NCBI RefSeq assembly: GCF_009792895.1
Contig: NZ_WSSC01000001.1
Location: forward strand, 248,001-312,000
Source: Pigmentibacter ruber
Lineage (GTDB): Bacteria; Bdellovibrionota_B; Oligoflexia; Silvanigrellales; Silvanigrellaceae
Direction: 5' to 3'
DNA length: 64,000 bases
Program-made: the position numbers and the translations under genes
Notes under the pieces: model-generated
Database searches by the model: none
What the model saw: the letters and a program-made list of their open reading frames with translations, nothing else
Told to the model about the DNA's origin: nothing
Shown: in pieces, positions 1 through 7,967 of the stretch
Position numbering within the stretch: position 1 is the stretch's first letter
How the letters are laid out: each line of letters begins with the position of its first letter

Positions 1-1032
1 AAGCAATAATGCAAAAGAAATTCCAAAAGGAGAAGCGGCGATAATTTTTTTAAATCCAAATTTTTTAATAAATCGAGACGAAATTCCTCGCATTGTAAAA
101 GCTCCAATTGCCATTGGTGCTATAAGTAAACCAGATTTTATAGGCGAGTATTGAAATTGCAATTGAAATAATAAGGGTAATAAAAAAGAAACACCACCTG
201 TTGCAATATAAGATATAAAGTTTCCTAAGACTCCTATCCGATAAGTTCTAATTTTAAACAATTGCAAATTTAAAATAGATTTTTCTTTATAATGAATTGC
301 ATGGAATATGAACATAATAAAAGTTATTAATCCTATTGATAAAAGAACTTTTAAAATTAAAGTAGGTAAAATAGATTCACCTATAAATTCCATAGAAATT
401 GCAAAACAAGATAGAGAAGTTCCTATTAAAAAAAATCCTAGGAAATCTGGTTTTATTTTATGTTCAGATTGTTCATTAATTATATATTTTTGTGCTAAAA
501 TAAAAGTTATAATTCCAATTGGAATATTGATAAAAAATACCCAACGCCATGTTGTATAAGTGGTAATTAGACCGCCAACTAAAGGACCTAGTATTGGTCC
601 TGTTAAAGCAGGTAAAAAAATATACATTGTTGCTTTAACTAATTCTGATGGTGGGAAAACACGCACCATGATAAGTCTTGCTACAGGAGTCATCATTGCA
701 GCGCCAAATCCTTGCAATGCTCTAAAGATAGATAACTCTAGTAATGAATTTGAAAGTCCGCAAAAAATTGAGCTGATAGAAAAGACGATTATGGAAGTTG
801 AAAAAACATTTTTTGTTCCATAATTATCTGCAGCCCAACCACTGATAGGAATAAAAATAGCTAAACTAATAAGATAGCTTGTAATTGCTAATTTTAAATT
901 TACTGGGTTGGTATTAAATGCAAGTGAAATATTGGGTATGGCCGTATTTAAAATAGTAGCATCCATCATTTCCATAAACAAAGCAGAAGCAAGAATCCAA
1001 ATAATTACTTGTTTATTTAATGGAAATGACAT
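1..1032 (-). CDS. MFS drug-efflux transporter, DHA2 (EmrB/QacA) family, C-terminus cut by window edge
   Basis: An open frame of 344 codons runs from ATG at 1032 to the left edge without a stop, so the 3' part lies outside the window. It is an inner-membrane proton-driven exporter of the major facilitator superfamily. The translation begins MSFPLNKQVIIWIL and shows successive hydrophobic helices. It carries the MFS motif A-like loop GWAADNYGTK after TM2 and an RALQGFGAAMM segment typical of TM4 in the DHA2 group. Helices continue past residue 300, consistent with a 14-TM protein. It starts 2 bases after the stop of the nitrilase-family gene on the same strand, so the two are probably co-transcribed. 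Substrate cannot be told from sequence. Confidence 0.85.
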   Translation of the reverse strand, partial: MSFPLNKQVIIWILASALFMEMMDATILNTAIPNISLAFNTNPVNLKLAITSYLISLAIFIPISGWAADNYGTKNVFSTSIIVFSISSIFCGLSNSLLELSIFRALQGFGAAMMTPVARLIMVRVFPPSELVKATMYIFLPALTGPILGPLVGGLITTYTTWRWVFFINIPIGIITFILAQKYIINEQSEHKIKPDFLGFFLIGTSLSCFAISMEFIGESILPTLILKVLLSIGLITFIMFIFHAIHYKEKSILNLQLFKIRTYRIGVLGNFISYIATGGVSFLLPLLFQLQFQYSPIKSGLLIAPMAIGAFTMRGISSRFIKKFGFKKIIAASPFGISFALLL

Positions 1033-1034
1033 TG

Positions 1035-1856
1035 TTACTTAATTTTCCTATCAACTATTGCAGGTAATTTTGCACGTGACTCTAAAATTTTATCTTTACT
1101 TATTTGTGCTGATAAAATTCCAACTTCTTCATCCATTCTTGCAACTATTTGCCCCCAAGGATCAATTACCATACTGTTTCCATAGTTTCTCTTCTGGTTA
1201 TTATAGAAAAATCCTGTTTGATTGCAAGCAACAACATAACATTGATTTTCAATTGCTCTAGCTCGTAATAAAATTTCCCAGTGTTCTTTACCAGTCTGCC
1301 AAGTAAATGCAGCGGGAACAAAAATAATATCAAATGGAAAGTTTTTTTGATTTCTTATATTTTCAGGGAACCTTAAATCGTAACAAATTATGTTTAAAGC
1401 TTTCCAATTACCTTCAGAAGTGACTAAAGTGTAGTCTTCTGCCATAGAACCATATTCATAAGAATTACTTTCGCAATATAGAGGTTTCCCATCTGTATCT
1501 TTTAAATTAAATAAATGTAACTTTCTGTAAATTGAAATTATTTCTCCAGACTTATTGTAAGTAACGCAAGTGTTAAAAACCTTTTCTGGATTACCAGCAA
1601 TTTCTTCTGAGTGACTTCCAGCTACCAAAATTATTTTATTTTCTTTAGATACTTCTTGGAGTTCTTTAAAGATATCTTCATTAATCTTACTTTTGGTCTG
1701 TTTCCTTTGTTTTTCATCACCCATATAACTAAACATTTCTGGCAACACAATTATTTCTGAACCATCTTTGGCAGCTATTTTAATTTGTGAAATTATATTT
1801 TTTACATTTTCTTTAACGTCATTTTGTGGATTAGTTTGAATACATGAAATTAACAT
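1035..1856 (-). CDS. Carbon-nitrogen hydrolase (nitrilase superfamily, Nit1/omega-amidase-like)
   Basis: This 273-residue cytoplasmic amidase has the Glu-Lys-Cys catalytic triad of the nitrilase superfamily: Glu40 in VLPEMFSY, Lys in YRKLHLF (about residue 113) and Cys in IICYDLRFPE (about residue 158). The CYDLRFPE context is typical of the Nit1/Nit2 branch, which hydrolyses deaminated glutathione or omega-amides of keto acids. A strong Shine-Dalgarno, AAAGGAGG, sits just upstream of the ATG at 1856. The gene precedes the MFS exporter by 2 bases. Family assignment is secure; the exact substrate is inferred. Confidence 0.88.
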   Translation of the reverse strand: MLISCIQTNPQNDVKENVKNIISQIKIAAKDGSEIIVLPEMFSYMGDEKQRKQTKSKINEDIFKELQEVSKENKIILVAGSHSEEIAGNPEKVFNTCVTYNKSGEIISIYRKLHLFNLKDTDGKPLYCESNSYEYGSMAEDYTLVTSEGNWKALNIICYDLRFPENIRNQKNFPFDIIFVPAAFTWQTGKEHWEILLRARAIENQCYVVACNQTGFFYNNQKRNYGNSMVIDPWGQIVARMDEEVGILSAQISKDKILESRAKLPAIVDRKIK

Positions 1857-1897
1857 TTTAAGCCTCCTTTAGAAAATTATTTGTAAACTTTTTCAAT

Positions 1898-1932
1898 AAA
1901 AAAGGCTAGTAGATTTTGTCTTAGTTAAGCCT
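1898..1932 (-). terminator. Possible rho-independent terminator after the lipoprotein gene
   Basis: On the minus strand a short AGGCT/AGCCT stem is followed by six T residues. It overlaps the last codons of the lipoprotein gene. The stem is only about 5 bp, so the call is tentative. Confidence 0.35.
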
Positions 1933-2647
1933 GTGAATTAATGAAATTAATAACTTTTGCCGAATTTGTTCCACCGGTTGTAGAATTAATTTGATTTATA
2001 AAGTTTGCTAAAATTCCTGAACCAGAGCTATTTCCTGAAGAAATACCTGCGCTATTAAAGATTGTTTGAGCTGAGCTTAAGTAATTATAAATATTTGTAG
2101 CATCTGTGGTGCTCATAGCCGATGTTAAGGTAGTAGAAATGGAACCAGCTGTATTTAAACAGTCTGCTTTTATAGTTAGCATAGCTAAACTTGCATTGGC
2201 AATTGCTAACATATAATTTTGGTTAGAGTTTCTTTGACTTGAGGGAATTAAACTTAAAGTATTTACGGCTTTTGTTACTAGACTAATATTGTTTTGTGAA
2301 GCTGATGGCATAATTGCTAAGACAGTTTGTAAATTATTTTTATAGCTTCCGTTATTACTTATAATTGAAACTGCCATATTTAAAATATTTATTCCTGCAG
2401 CTAGTAAATAAGACGTTGATAGTAATCCTATTGCCTGCTGGTCGCTAGAATTAGCAGATACATAAGGTTCTAATAAACTAATTGAAGAATTATAATCACC
2501 TGAATTAATAGCATCTTCAGCTTTTTGTTTGGTATCACGTTGTGGTAGGTCTGAAAATAAATTTCCATTATTTCCACAACTGGTAATAAGTATATTTATA
2601 AATATTAAAAATATTTTATTTCGAATGACAATAAGTTTTTTTCTCAT
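1925..2647 (-). CDS. Lipoprotein with TPR-like N-terminal region, function unknown
   Basis: The 240-residue product starts at ATG 2647, inside an ATGA overlap with the stop of the upstream outer-membrane-protein gene. A GTG 9 bases further out is possible but less likely. The N-terminus is a lipoprotein signal with lipobox ITSC followed by GNN, so the mature protein is probably anchored in the outer membrane. A KAEDAINSGDYNSSISLLEPY segment resembles one TPR hairpin. The remainder is Ala/Ser/Asn-rich and helical, with no recognised enzymatic motif. The overlap with the barrel protein suggests the two act together at the outer membrane. Confidence 0.75.
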   Translation of the reverse strand: MRKKLIVIRNKIFLIFINILITSCGNNGNLFSDLPQRDTKQKAEDAINSGDYNSSISLLEPYVSANSSDQQAIGLLSTSYLLAAGINILNMAVSIISNNGSYKNNLQTVLAIMPSASQNNISLVTKAVNTLSLIPSSQRNSNQNYMLAIANASLAMLTIKADCLNTAGSISTTLTSAMSTTDATNIYNYLSSAQTIFNSAGISSGNSSGSGILANFINQINSTTGGTNSAKVINFINSQA

Positions 2648-3777
2648 AGCAACCACCCAAGTACAATTCGTCCATAAATTCTTTGGCTCGGATATTCACC
2701 CGCTCTTGAACCTATTTCTTCTGTGTAAATTCCCGTTTCTACTTTAATAACTTTTGCATTAAAAAATACTCCAAATGTAGGATAGCCCTGATTAATACCA
2801 GTTGTTATTCCAAATTGTTCTAATAATGAATATTCAAGACCCATGTGAATTCTTTTAGAAATTACAACATTTTGATTATTTGTTACGTCTCTCAAATCAG
2901 TAGAAACTGTTACTTTGCTTTTTTTTGTACCAAAAGAAGTGCTAAAACCTGCATCTAAGACAGTGGGTTCTGCGGTTGGTTGATTATTTCCATCAGGAAC
3001 CCATCGATATTGCATGCCAATATTTCTACAAACAATTCCTAGTTGAGTTGAGTATTCCTTACTTAAAATAAGCATTGTACCTAAATCAGCTCCTACGCCA
3101 GAACCTTGATTTAAGTTATTATTTATTACAGTTGATAATCCACTATTTGATAGTTGAGATTCAGCACTTAATGCGGAAATAGATAGATTTAGTTCCTTTT
3201 TTTGTAGGAACTTGCCATTCATACCAAAATACAATCTTTCATTTAAAAAATCATGTGCGAGAGTTAAATAAACACCTGTTCTATTTGCTGCATAGATATT
3301 TGCGGTCGGAACTCCTGTATTTGGATCAATTCCTTCAAAAGCATTTGCATTTGCTCTGTCCATAAAACCTAAGGCAATTTTTCTAAAAATGACTCCAGAA
3401 TAGTTTTGAGCAGCAGCACTAAAAACACTATTTTGATTTTCAGCTAAAACTTGTAAGGCACTCTTATTGCCTCCATTATAACTATCATACAATTGTTTTA
3501 AGTTTTGTGTTCCTTCTAGTTGAGGGCTTACAGCAACAATTTCACTTAAAATACCTTTTCCTTGTGCTATTCCTGCTGGATTGTAAAAAACAGCATCCAT
3601 TCCTTTTGCTGTTGCAATACCAACATCTCCTTTTCCAAGAAATTCGGCTGATCGAAATTCTCGTTGTAGTTCTTGAGCATATCCATTTATTTGCATAAAA
3701 AAAACATTGATGAGTAATATATTAAATATTATTTTCCTGTATTTAAAAAAAATTTTTGTTCCGTTAAATCCAAGCAT
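2644..3777 (-). CDS. Outer membrane beta-barrel protein (PorV/FadL-like fold)
   Basis: The 377-residue protein has a signal peptide ending near INGYA, then a segment with FLGKGDVGIATAKGMDAVFYNP. The 'GDVGIA...A.FYNPAG' pattern is shared by FadL/OMPP1 and PorV/UPF0164 outer-membrane barrels. Alternating hydrophobic strands follow, and the end RIYGRIVLGWLL resembles a C-terminal barrel strand. It is the first gene of a two-gene unit with the lipoprotein, sharing a 4-base ATGA overlap. A transport or secretion-associated role is possible but not shown. Confidence 0.72.
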   Translation of the reverse strand: MLGFNGTKIFFKYRKIIFNILLINVFFMQINGYAQELQREFRSAEFLGKGDVGIATAKGMDAVFYNPAGIAQGKGILSEIVAVSPQLEGTQNLKQLYDSYNGGNKSALQVLAENQNSVFSAAAQNYSGVIFRKIALGFMDRANANAFEGIDPNTGVPTANIYAANRTGVYLTLAHDFLNERLYFGMNGKFLQKKELNLSISALSAESQLSNSGLSTVINNNLNQGSGVGADLGTMLILSKEYSTQLGIVCRNIGMQYRWVPDGNNQPTAEPTVLDAGFSTSFGTKKSKVTVSTDLRDVTNNQNVVISKRIHMGLEYSLLEQFGITTGINQGYPTFGVFFNAKVIKVETGIYTEEIGSRAGEYPSQRIYGRIVLGWLL

Positions 3778-3819
3778 GGATTTTCCTTAATAGTATTTCT
3801 AGTTGTTGAAAATTCGGAA

Positions 3820-3852
3820 CAAAAAAAAGGAACTTAATTAACTTAAGTTCCT
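3820..3852 (-). terminator. Rho-independent terminator downstream of htpX
   Basis: AGGAACTTAA (3828-3837) and TTAAGTTCCT (3843-3852) form a perfect 10-bp stem with a 5-base loop. On the minus strand it is followed by eight T residues, ending transcription of htpX. Confidence 0.85.
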
Positions 3853-3879
3853 ACTAAGAATAAAAAATGACAAACTAAC

Positions 3880-4779
3880 TCACATAATTAAATTATTTTG
3901 TTTCAAAGCTTGAATGCGAACATCAAGCGGAGGGTGAGTTGAGAAAATATGTAATAAAGAAGATTTATTAGAAATCTTAAAAGCTGCAATTGATTTAGGA
4001 GTTTCCTCACCTTCAGGTAAGGGATTCTCATATACTCTTTGTAATGCCGCCAAAGCTGCGATCATACTTGATTTACCAGCTAATTGTGCACCACCTAAAT
4101 CTGCTTTAAACTCACGCATTCTTGAAAACCAAGCTATTACAATTGAACCTAAAATACTAAACAATATTTCAAGGACAATTACCACTATCATGTTTACTAA
4201 TGGGCGGATGTCATCTTTAACAAATTGGGTGGTTGCGAAAGCGATAATTCTAGCAAAAAACATGACAAAGGCATTCACGACACCTTGAATAAGAGTCATG
4301 GTGACCATGTCGCCATTAGCAATGTGTGAAATTTCATGAGCCAGTACCCCTTCTACTTCTTGTTGATCCATTCTTTCTAAAAGACCTGTGGAAACTGCCA
4401 CGAGTGATCTTTTTTTCGAAGGACCAGTTGCAAAAGCATTTAATTCTGCACTTTCATAAATACCAACTTCAGGAGTATTAGGTAATCCAGCTTTTTGTGC
4501 TAATTTTGCAACTCTGTTGTAAAGATTTCTTTCTGTTGGCGTACAGTTTTCTGGATCTATTGGTTTAATTCCCATCGAAAACTTTGCTATCCAACGTGAT
4601 ATAGCAAGGCTAATAAAGGCTCCACCAAAGCCCCAAATTAGACAAAATATCATAAGAGAGGAATAATTAATTCCTCTTGCTGACATATAATGATTTACAC
4701 CAAGCAAAGATGTGACAATGGAAATTGTCACCATGACTAAAATATTTACCATCATGAAAAGAAATATTCTTTTAAACAT
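3880..4779 (-). CDS. htpX: Membrane zinc metalloprotease HtpX
   Basis: HtpX is an inner-membrane M48-family protease that removes misfolded membrane proteins alongside FtsH. The 299-residue product has two N-terminal TM segments, the zinc site VLAHEISHIANGD (HEXXH) near residue 142, two further TM segments, and the downstream Glu in REFKADLGGA. The C-terminal THPPLDVRI motif is also typical. The start has a strong AGAGGAGG-type ribosome site. It is transcribed divergently from panB and followed by its own terminator. Confidence 0.93.
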   Translation of the reverse strand: MFKRIFLFMMVNILVMVTISIVTSLLGVNHYMSARGINYSSLMIFCLIWGFGGAFISLAISRWIAKFSMGIKPIDPENCTPTERNLYNRVAKLAQKAGLPNTPEVGIYESAELNAFATGPSKKRSLVAVSTGLLERMDQQEVEGVLAHEISHIANGDMVTMTLIQGVVNAFVMFFARIIAFATTQFVKDDIRPLVNMIVVIVLEILFSILGSIVIAWFSRMREFKADLGGAQLAGKSSMIAALAALQRVYENPLPEGEETPKSIAAFKISNKSSLLHIFSTHPPLDVRIQALKQNNLIM

Positions 4780-4892
4780 GCTGATATTTCCTCCTCTATA
4801 AAACCAGTTTCAAATATACTATAAAAAACCTGATGTCGAAAGATATGAACGTTTTTCGGTCGAATTTCTTGCAACATAAAAGGTTCTTTAAT

Positions 4893-5720
4893 ATGGTGTA
4901 TTCAGAAACTAAAATGTCAATCATTGATAAAAAAAGAAAAAAAGTACGTATTCATGATTTTCTCGAAATGAAGAAAAAAGGTGTTAAAATTTCTGCAATT
5001 ACCTGTTATGACGCGTCTTTTGCAAGATTAATTGAGCTTTCTAAAATGGACATTGTGTTGGTGGGAGATAGTTTGGGAAATGTGATACAAGGTAAAAATT
5101 CAACTTTACCTGTAACTGTAAAACAAATGTCATATCACATTAAGTGTGTTAGAAATTCATTACAAACACCTCTTTTAATAGGTGATATGCCTTTTTTAAG
5201 TGTAGGAATTTCTATCAAGGAAACGATGGAAAATGCTGGACTACTTATGCAGTCGGGGGCTGAAGCAGTCAAAATTGAGGGGGCAACATCTGAAATTTGT
5301 GAACAAATCAATCATTTAACAAGGCATGGAATTCCTGTTATGGGTCACATAGGATTAATGCCACAAAGTGTGCATGCTTTAGGTGGGTACAAAATACAGG
5401 GCAAAAATGAAAGCGATAAAAAAAGGCTTTTAAAGGAAGCAAAGCTTCTTCAAAATGCTGGATGCTTTGCAATTGTTCTAGAGCTGATAACTCCAAATCT
5501 AGCAGAAGAGTTGTCAAAAGCATTAAAAATTCCAACAATAGGGATTGGTTCAGGAAATCATTGTGACGGGAATATTCTTGTATTACAAGATATGCTTGGA
5601 ATGAATAAGAATTTTAAACCAAAGTTTTTAAAACATTATTTGGAATTAGAAGAATCTATTGTTCATTCATTAGATAATTATTGTAATGATGTAGTAAACA
5701 AAATTAGCGAAAATGAGTAA
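4893..5720 (+). CDS. panB: 3-methyl-2-oxobutanoate hydroxymethyltransferase
   Basis: PanB adds the one-carbon unit from methylene-THF to alpha-ketoisovalerate, giving ketopantoate on the way to pantothenate and CoA. Family motifs include ITCYDASFA, VGDSLGNVIQG, the Mg-binding Asp/Glu residues in LIGDMPF and VKIEG, HIGLMPQSVHALGGY, and the IPTIGIGSG C-terminal signature. The frame is open from 4833, but ATG 4893 has an AAGG site at suitable spacing and gives 275 residues, close to the usual length; ATG 4914 is another option. The BFD-like gene follows 6 bases later. panC and panD are not in the window. Confidence 0.93.
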   Translation: MVYSETKMSIIDKKRKKVRIHDFLEMKKKGVKISAITCYDASFARLIELSKMDIVLVGDSLGNVIQGKNSTLPVTVKQMSYHIKCVRNSLQTPLLIGDMPFLSVGISIKETMENAGLLMQSGAEAVKIEGATSEICEQINHLTRHGIPVMGHIGLMPQSVHALGGYKIQGKNESDKKRLLKEAKLLQNAGCFAIVLELITPNLAEELSKALKIPTIGIGSGNHCDGNILVLQDMLGMNKNFKPKFLKHYLELEESIVHSLDNYCNDVVNKISENE

Positions 5721-5726
5721 TTTTGC

Positions 5727-5999
5727 ATGAATAGTGAAAAAAAACTCTCCATTGAAGAAATCAAAGCAAAAATTAAAGTTGTGTGTATTTGTAAAGGTAT
5801 TAAGCAAGGTAAAATTTGCGAAGCAATTACAAAAGGTGCTGATACAAGAGATAAAGTAAATACCGCAACAGGGAGTGGAAGTGGTGGTTGTAAGGCCACT
5901 CGTTGTGGTCCTGTTATAGATAAGTTAATTGAAAATAAAGGTAAACCTATTATAGAACCATATAAGACAGAGATAGAAGATGATGATATGTGTTATTGA
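5727..5999 (+). CDS. BFD-like [2Fe-2S]-binding protein
   Basis: The 90-residue cytoplasmic protein has C20-x-C22 and, 32 residues later, C55-x4-C60. The spacing to the second cysteine pair matches BFD-type [2Fe-2S] domains, as in bacterioferritin-associated ferredoxin and NirB. The last pair is Cx4C instead of the usual Cx2C. A Gly/Ser-rich stretch (ATGSGSGGC) precedes it. It directly follows panB, and the short gap suggests co-transcription, but no metabolic link is evident. Iron storage release or electron transfer is inferred only from the family. Confidence 0.75.
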   Translation: MNSEKKLSIEEIKAKIKVVCICKGIKQGKICEAITKGADTRDKVNTATGSGSGGCKATRCGPVIDKLIENKGKPIIEPYKTEIEDDDMCY

Positions 6000-6031
6000 G
6001 ATGCTCAGGCTGTGCTGATAGAGACAACAAG

Positions 6032-6107
6032 TGGCAGGCCAGGAGGGACTCGAACCCCCAACAAGCTGATTTGGAATCAGCCGCTCTACCATTGGAGCTA
6101 CTGACCT
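6032..6107 (-). tRNA. tRNA-Trp (CCA anticodon)
   Basis: On the minus strand a complete cloverleaf runs from AGGTCAG (5' acceptor, 6107-6101) to CTGGCCT, with discriminator G and an encoded CCA end (6034-6032). The anticodon stem-loop CTGATTCCAAATCAG gives anticodon CCA, which reads UGG (Trp). The T arm contains GGTTCGAGTCC. The acceptor stem pairs with one G-T wobble. Confidence 0.95.
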
Positions 6108-6203
6108 ACCTGAGAACTTTTCGAATATCAGTTGTAGAGTAAGAGGTCAAGCTTTGAATGTGACTTCATTTAGAAATTAAGATTATCAAGTAAGGGTAAA
6201 TAC

Positions 6204-6659
6204 ATGTTAAAATTGGAACATTCAGGAATTGGTGAAATATTTTATGCGACAAGTCAGTCAGCAGGATTTGATATCTGTGCCAATGAAAATACAAGTATTC
6301 CTCCAGGGGAATGGAGACTAATCAAAACAGGATTGCGAATAGTTGAATCTGTAAGTGAACAAAAATTAAAAGTGGGAAATCTTGATTATCAAGTTATTCC
6401 TGAAATTCAAATTCGTCCCAGAAGCGGTTTAGCATTAAAGCAAGGAATAACTGTATTAAATTCACCAAGTACCATTGATGCCGATTATAGAGGGGAAATT
6501 ATGGTAACGCTTATTAACCACTCAAAAGTCGATTTTTCCGTTCAAGTTGGAGATAGAATTGCACAAGGCGTTTGTGCTTTAGTTCTTCAATTGCCTGGAA
6601 TTCATGTCAAAAGAGTTGAAAGAGGGGCTGGTGGATTTGGCTCCAGTGGGAAAAATTAG
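6204..6659 (+). CDS. dut: Deoxyuridine 5'-triphosphate nucleotidohydrolase (dUTPase)
   Basis: The trimeric dUTPase hydrolyses dUTP to dUMP and pyrophosphate, keeping uracil out of DNA and feeding dTMP synthesis. All five conserved motifs are present in 151 residues: AGFDICANE (1), PRSGLALKQG (2), NSPSTIDADYRGE with the catalytic Asp (3), RIAQGV (4) and the Gly-rich C-terminal RGAGGFGSSG (5). An AAGGG ribosome site precedes ATG 6204. The window also holds ung, which acts on the same uracil-in-DNA problem. Confidence 0.96.
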   Translation: MLKLEHSGIGEIFYATSQSAGFDICANENTSIPPGEWRLIKTGLRIVESVSEQKLKVGNLDYQVIPEIQIRPRSGLALKQGITVLNSPSTIDADYRGEIMVTLINHSKVDFSVQVGDRIAQGVCALVLQLPGIHVKRVERGAGGFGSSGKN

Positions 6660-6681
6660 CAAAGATTTTTCCCAAGAAGTC

Positions 6682-6710
6682 TTGACTGATTAGTCAATAT
6701 TGGTTAAACT
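6682..6710 (+). promoter_or_regulatory. Putative sigma-70 promoter upstream of the 6779 gene
   Basis: TTGACT (6682-6687) and TAAACT (6705-6710) are separated by exactly 17 bp, about 70 bp before the start codon at 6779. This is a pattern match only. Confidence 0.4.
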
Positions 6711-6778
6711 TCAGCAACTTTCGGAACGATGCTAGCGGCAAGATCATTAATTCATTAAAGATTCAGGAGCCCGGCGCA

Positions 6779-7105
6779 ATGCCCAAAAAATCTAAAAAAA
6801 ATAATGTAACAGAATCTGAAGAGCCTGTTCCTGTTTCTTTGGATAAAACAATTTATTTTATTCCTGAAAATGTTCCATCTGGACAAAGAATATTTTGTGC
6901 AGCAAAAAATATTTGTTATAATTTTGATGATGTTATCAATTGTCTTGAAAATGGAACTATTGATAAAATAGTATTTCATCCTTTAACAAGTAATACAACC
7001 AGACACTATATTTATCATTGGGCAAAAATTTTTAATCCAAAAATTCAAGAACTTTATACCACTCATTTCCCTTCAAAACCATCAGGCTCAAATCAGGTAG
7101 CGTAA
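6779..7105 (+). CDS. Conserved-looking hypothetical protein, 108 aa
   Basis: I do not recognise this protein. It starts at ATG 6779 behind a good AGGAG ribosome site. It has a lysine-rich N-terminus (MPKKSKKNN), then a soluble alpha/beta-looking body with two cysteines (FCAAKNICYNF) and an aromatic segment HYIYHWAKIF. There is no signal peptide or membrane helix. It sits alone between dut and a second small unknown gene, with its own promoter-like element upstream. Confidence 0.65.
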   Translation: MPKKSKKNNVTESEEPVPVSLDKTIYFIPENVPSGQRIFCAAKNICYNFDDVINCLENGTIDKIVFHPLTSNTTRHYIYHWAKIFNPKIQELYTTHFPSKPSGSNQVA

Positions 7106-7216
7106 CAAATATTTCTATATATTTTTTAGTAGGAAAAATTTTACCAATTATCTATCTTGCCCTTTGTTCCTAAATTGTTAAGATGAAAATGCTTGATAAA
7201 TTTTAAAGGGTTTTGA

Positions 7217-7459
7217 ATGAATCATTTATTTTTAAATCAAAACTATGACAGATTAAAAGTTTTTCATAGAATTAAATCATTGAAAGATTTTTTTGCTTTT
7301 GAAAAAAATAAGCTTATTTTTGAAGATGAAACTTTTCTAAAAATAAAAGAAAATGTTGATATTTATAAAAATAAAGAGCAAGTTAGATTAAAAAAAATAG
7401 AAGTACTTACAAAAATTCTTGAAAAAATTGAAATCAAAATGCGTATTAATAATTATTAA
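7217..7459 (+). CDS. Small hypothetical protein, 80 aa
   Basis: I do not recognise this gene. The predicted product is highly charged (Lys/Glu) and largely helical, with no signal peptide, cysteines or known motif. The C-terminal half (from NKEQVRLKKIEVL onward) could form a coiled coil. It is 22 bases upstream of aroQ on the same strand and may be the first gene of that operon. Confidence 0.55.
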   Translation: MNHLFLNQNYDRLKVFHRIKSLKDFFAFEKNKLIFEDETFLKIKENVDIYKNKEQVRLKKIEVLTKILEKIEIKMRINNY

Positions 7460-7481
7460 TAAAATATAATATAGGAAAAAA

Positions 7482-7967
7482 ATGAATACTATTTTAGTTA
7501 TCAATGGACCAAATTTAGGAATTTTAGGAAAACGACAACCGCATCTTTATGGGACTAAGACATTAGCAAATATTCTTGACGAAATAAAAAGTATTGCAAA
7601 AGAAAAGAAGATAAAAGTAGATGATTTTCAACACAATGTGGAAGGTGAAATTATTAACTTTCTCAATGAAAAATATATTGAATATTGCAGTTCTAAAAAA
7701 GAAAAAATTAATAAAAGATTAGCAGGAATTATTATTAATCCAGCAGGTTATACACATACAAGTATTGCGCTAAGAGATTCTCTAGAAGTTTTCAGGCAGG
7801 AAAATATTCCCATTTTTGAAGTGCATTTAAGTAACATTTTTGCCAGAGAAGAATTCCGTCATAAGTCATATATTAGTCCTATTGCCAATGGAGTGGTTTC
7901 AGGGCTAGGATCATATGGTTATATAGCTGCGCTACATAAAATATTTGAGCTGGAAGAAAATGTTTGA
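7482..7967 (+). CDS. aroQ: 3-dehydroquinate dehydratase, type II
   Basis: AroQ converts 3-dehydroquinate to 3-dehydroshikimate in the shikimate pathway. The 161-residue product has the type II features: NGPNLGILGKRQPHLYG with the catalytic Tyr, the Asn-containing NPAGYTHTSIALRDSL, and EVHLSNIFAREEFRHKSY with the conserved His/Arg, ending in a GSYGYIAAL helix. The family is usually about 145-150 residues; the extra length is a lysine-rich insertion around residues 65-85. It overlaps the J-domain gene by 8 bases. Confidence 0.94.
   Translation: MNTILVINGPNLGILGKRQPHLYGTKTLANILDEIKSIAKEKKIKVDDFQHNVEGEIINFLNEKYIEYCSSKKEKINKRLAGIIINPAGYTHTSIALRDSLEVFRQENIPIFEVHLSNIFAREEFRHKSYISPIANGVVSGLGSYGYIAALHKIFELEENV

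Noticed and set aside
308-823. Two plus-strand open frames of 83 and 87 codons
   Set aside because: They lie antisense to the DHA2 transporter, whose translation shows clear MFS motifs; the plus-strand products look like nothing known.
4833-4892. Upstream extension of PanB
   Set aside because: The extra 20 residues are not part of the family; ATG 4893 has the better ribosome site.
6032-6107. tRNA-Trp as an integration site of a genomic island
   Set aside because: No integrase, direct repeat of the tRNA end or phage gene is nearby.
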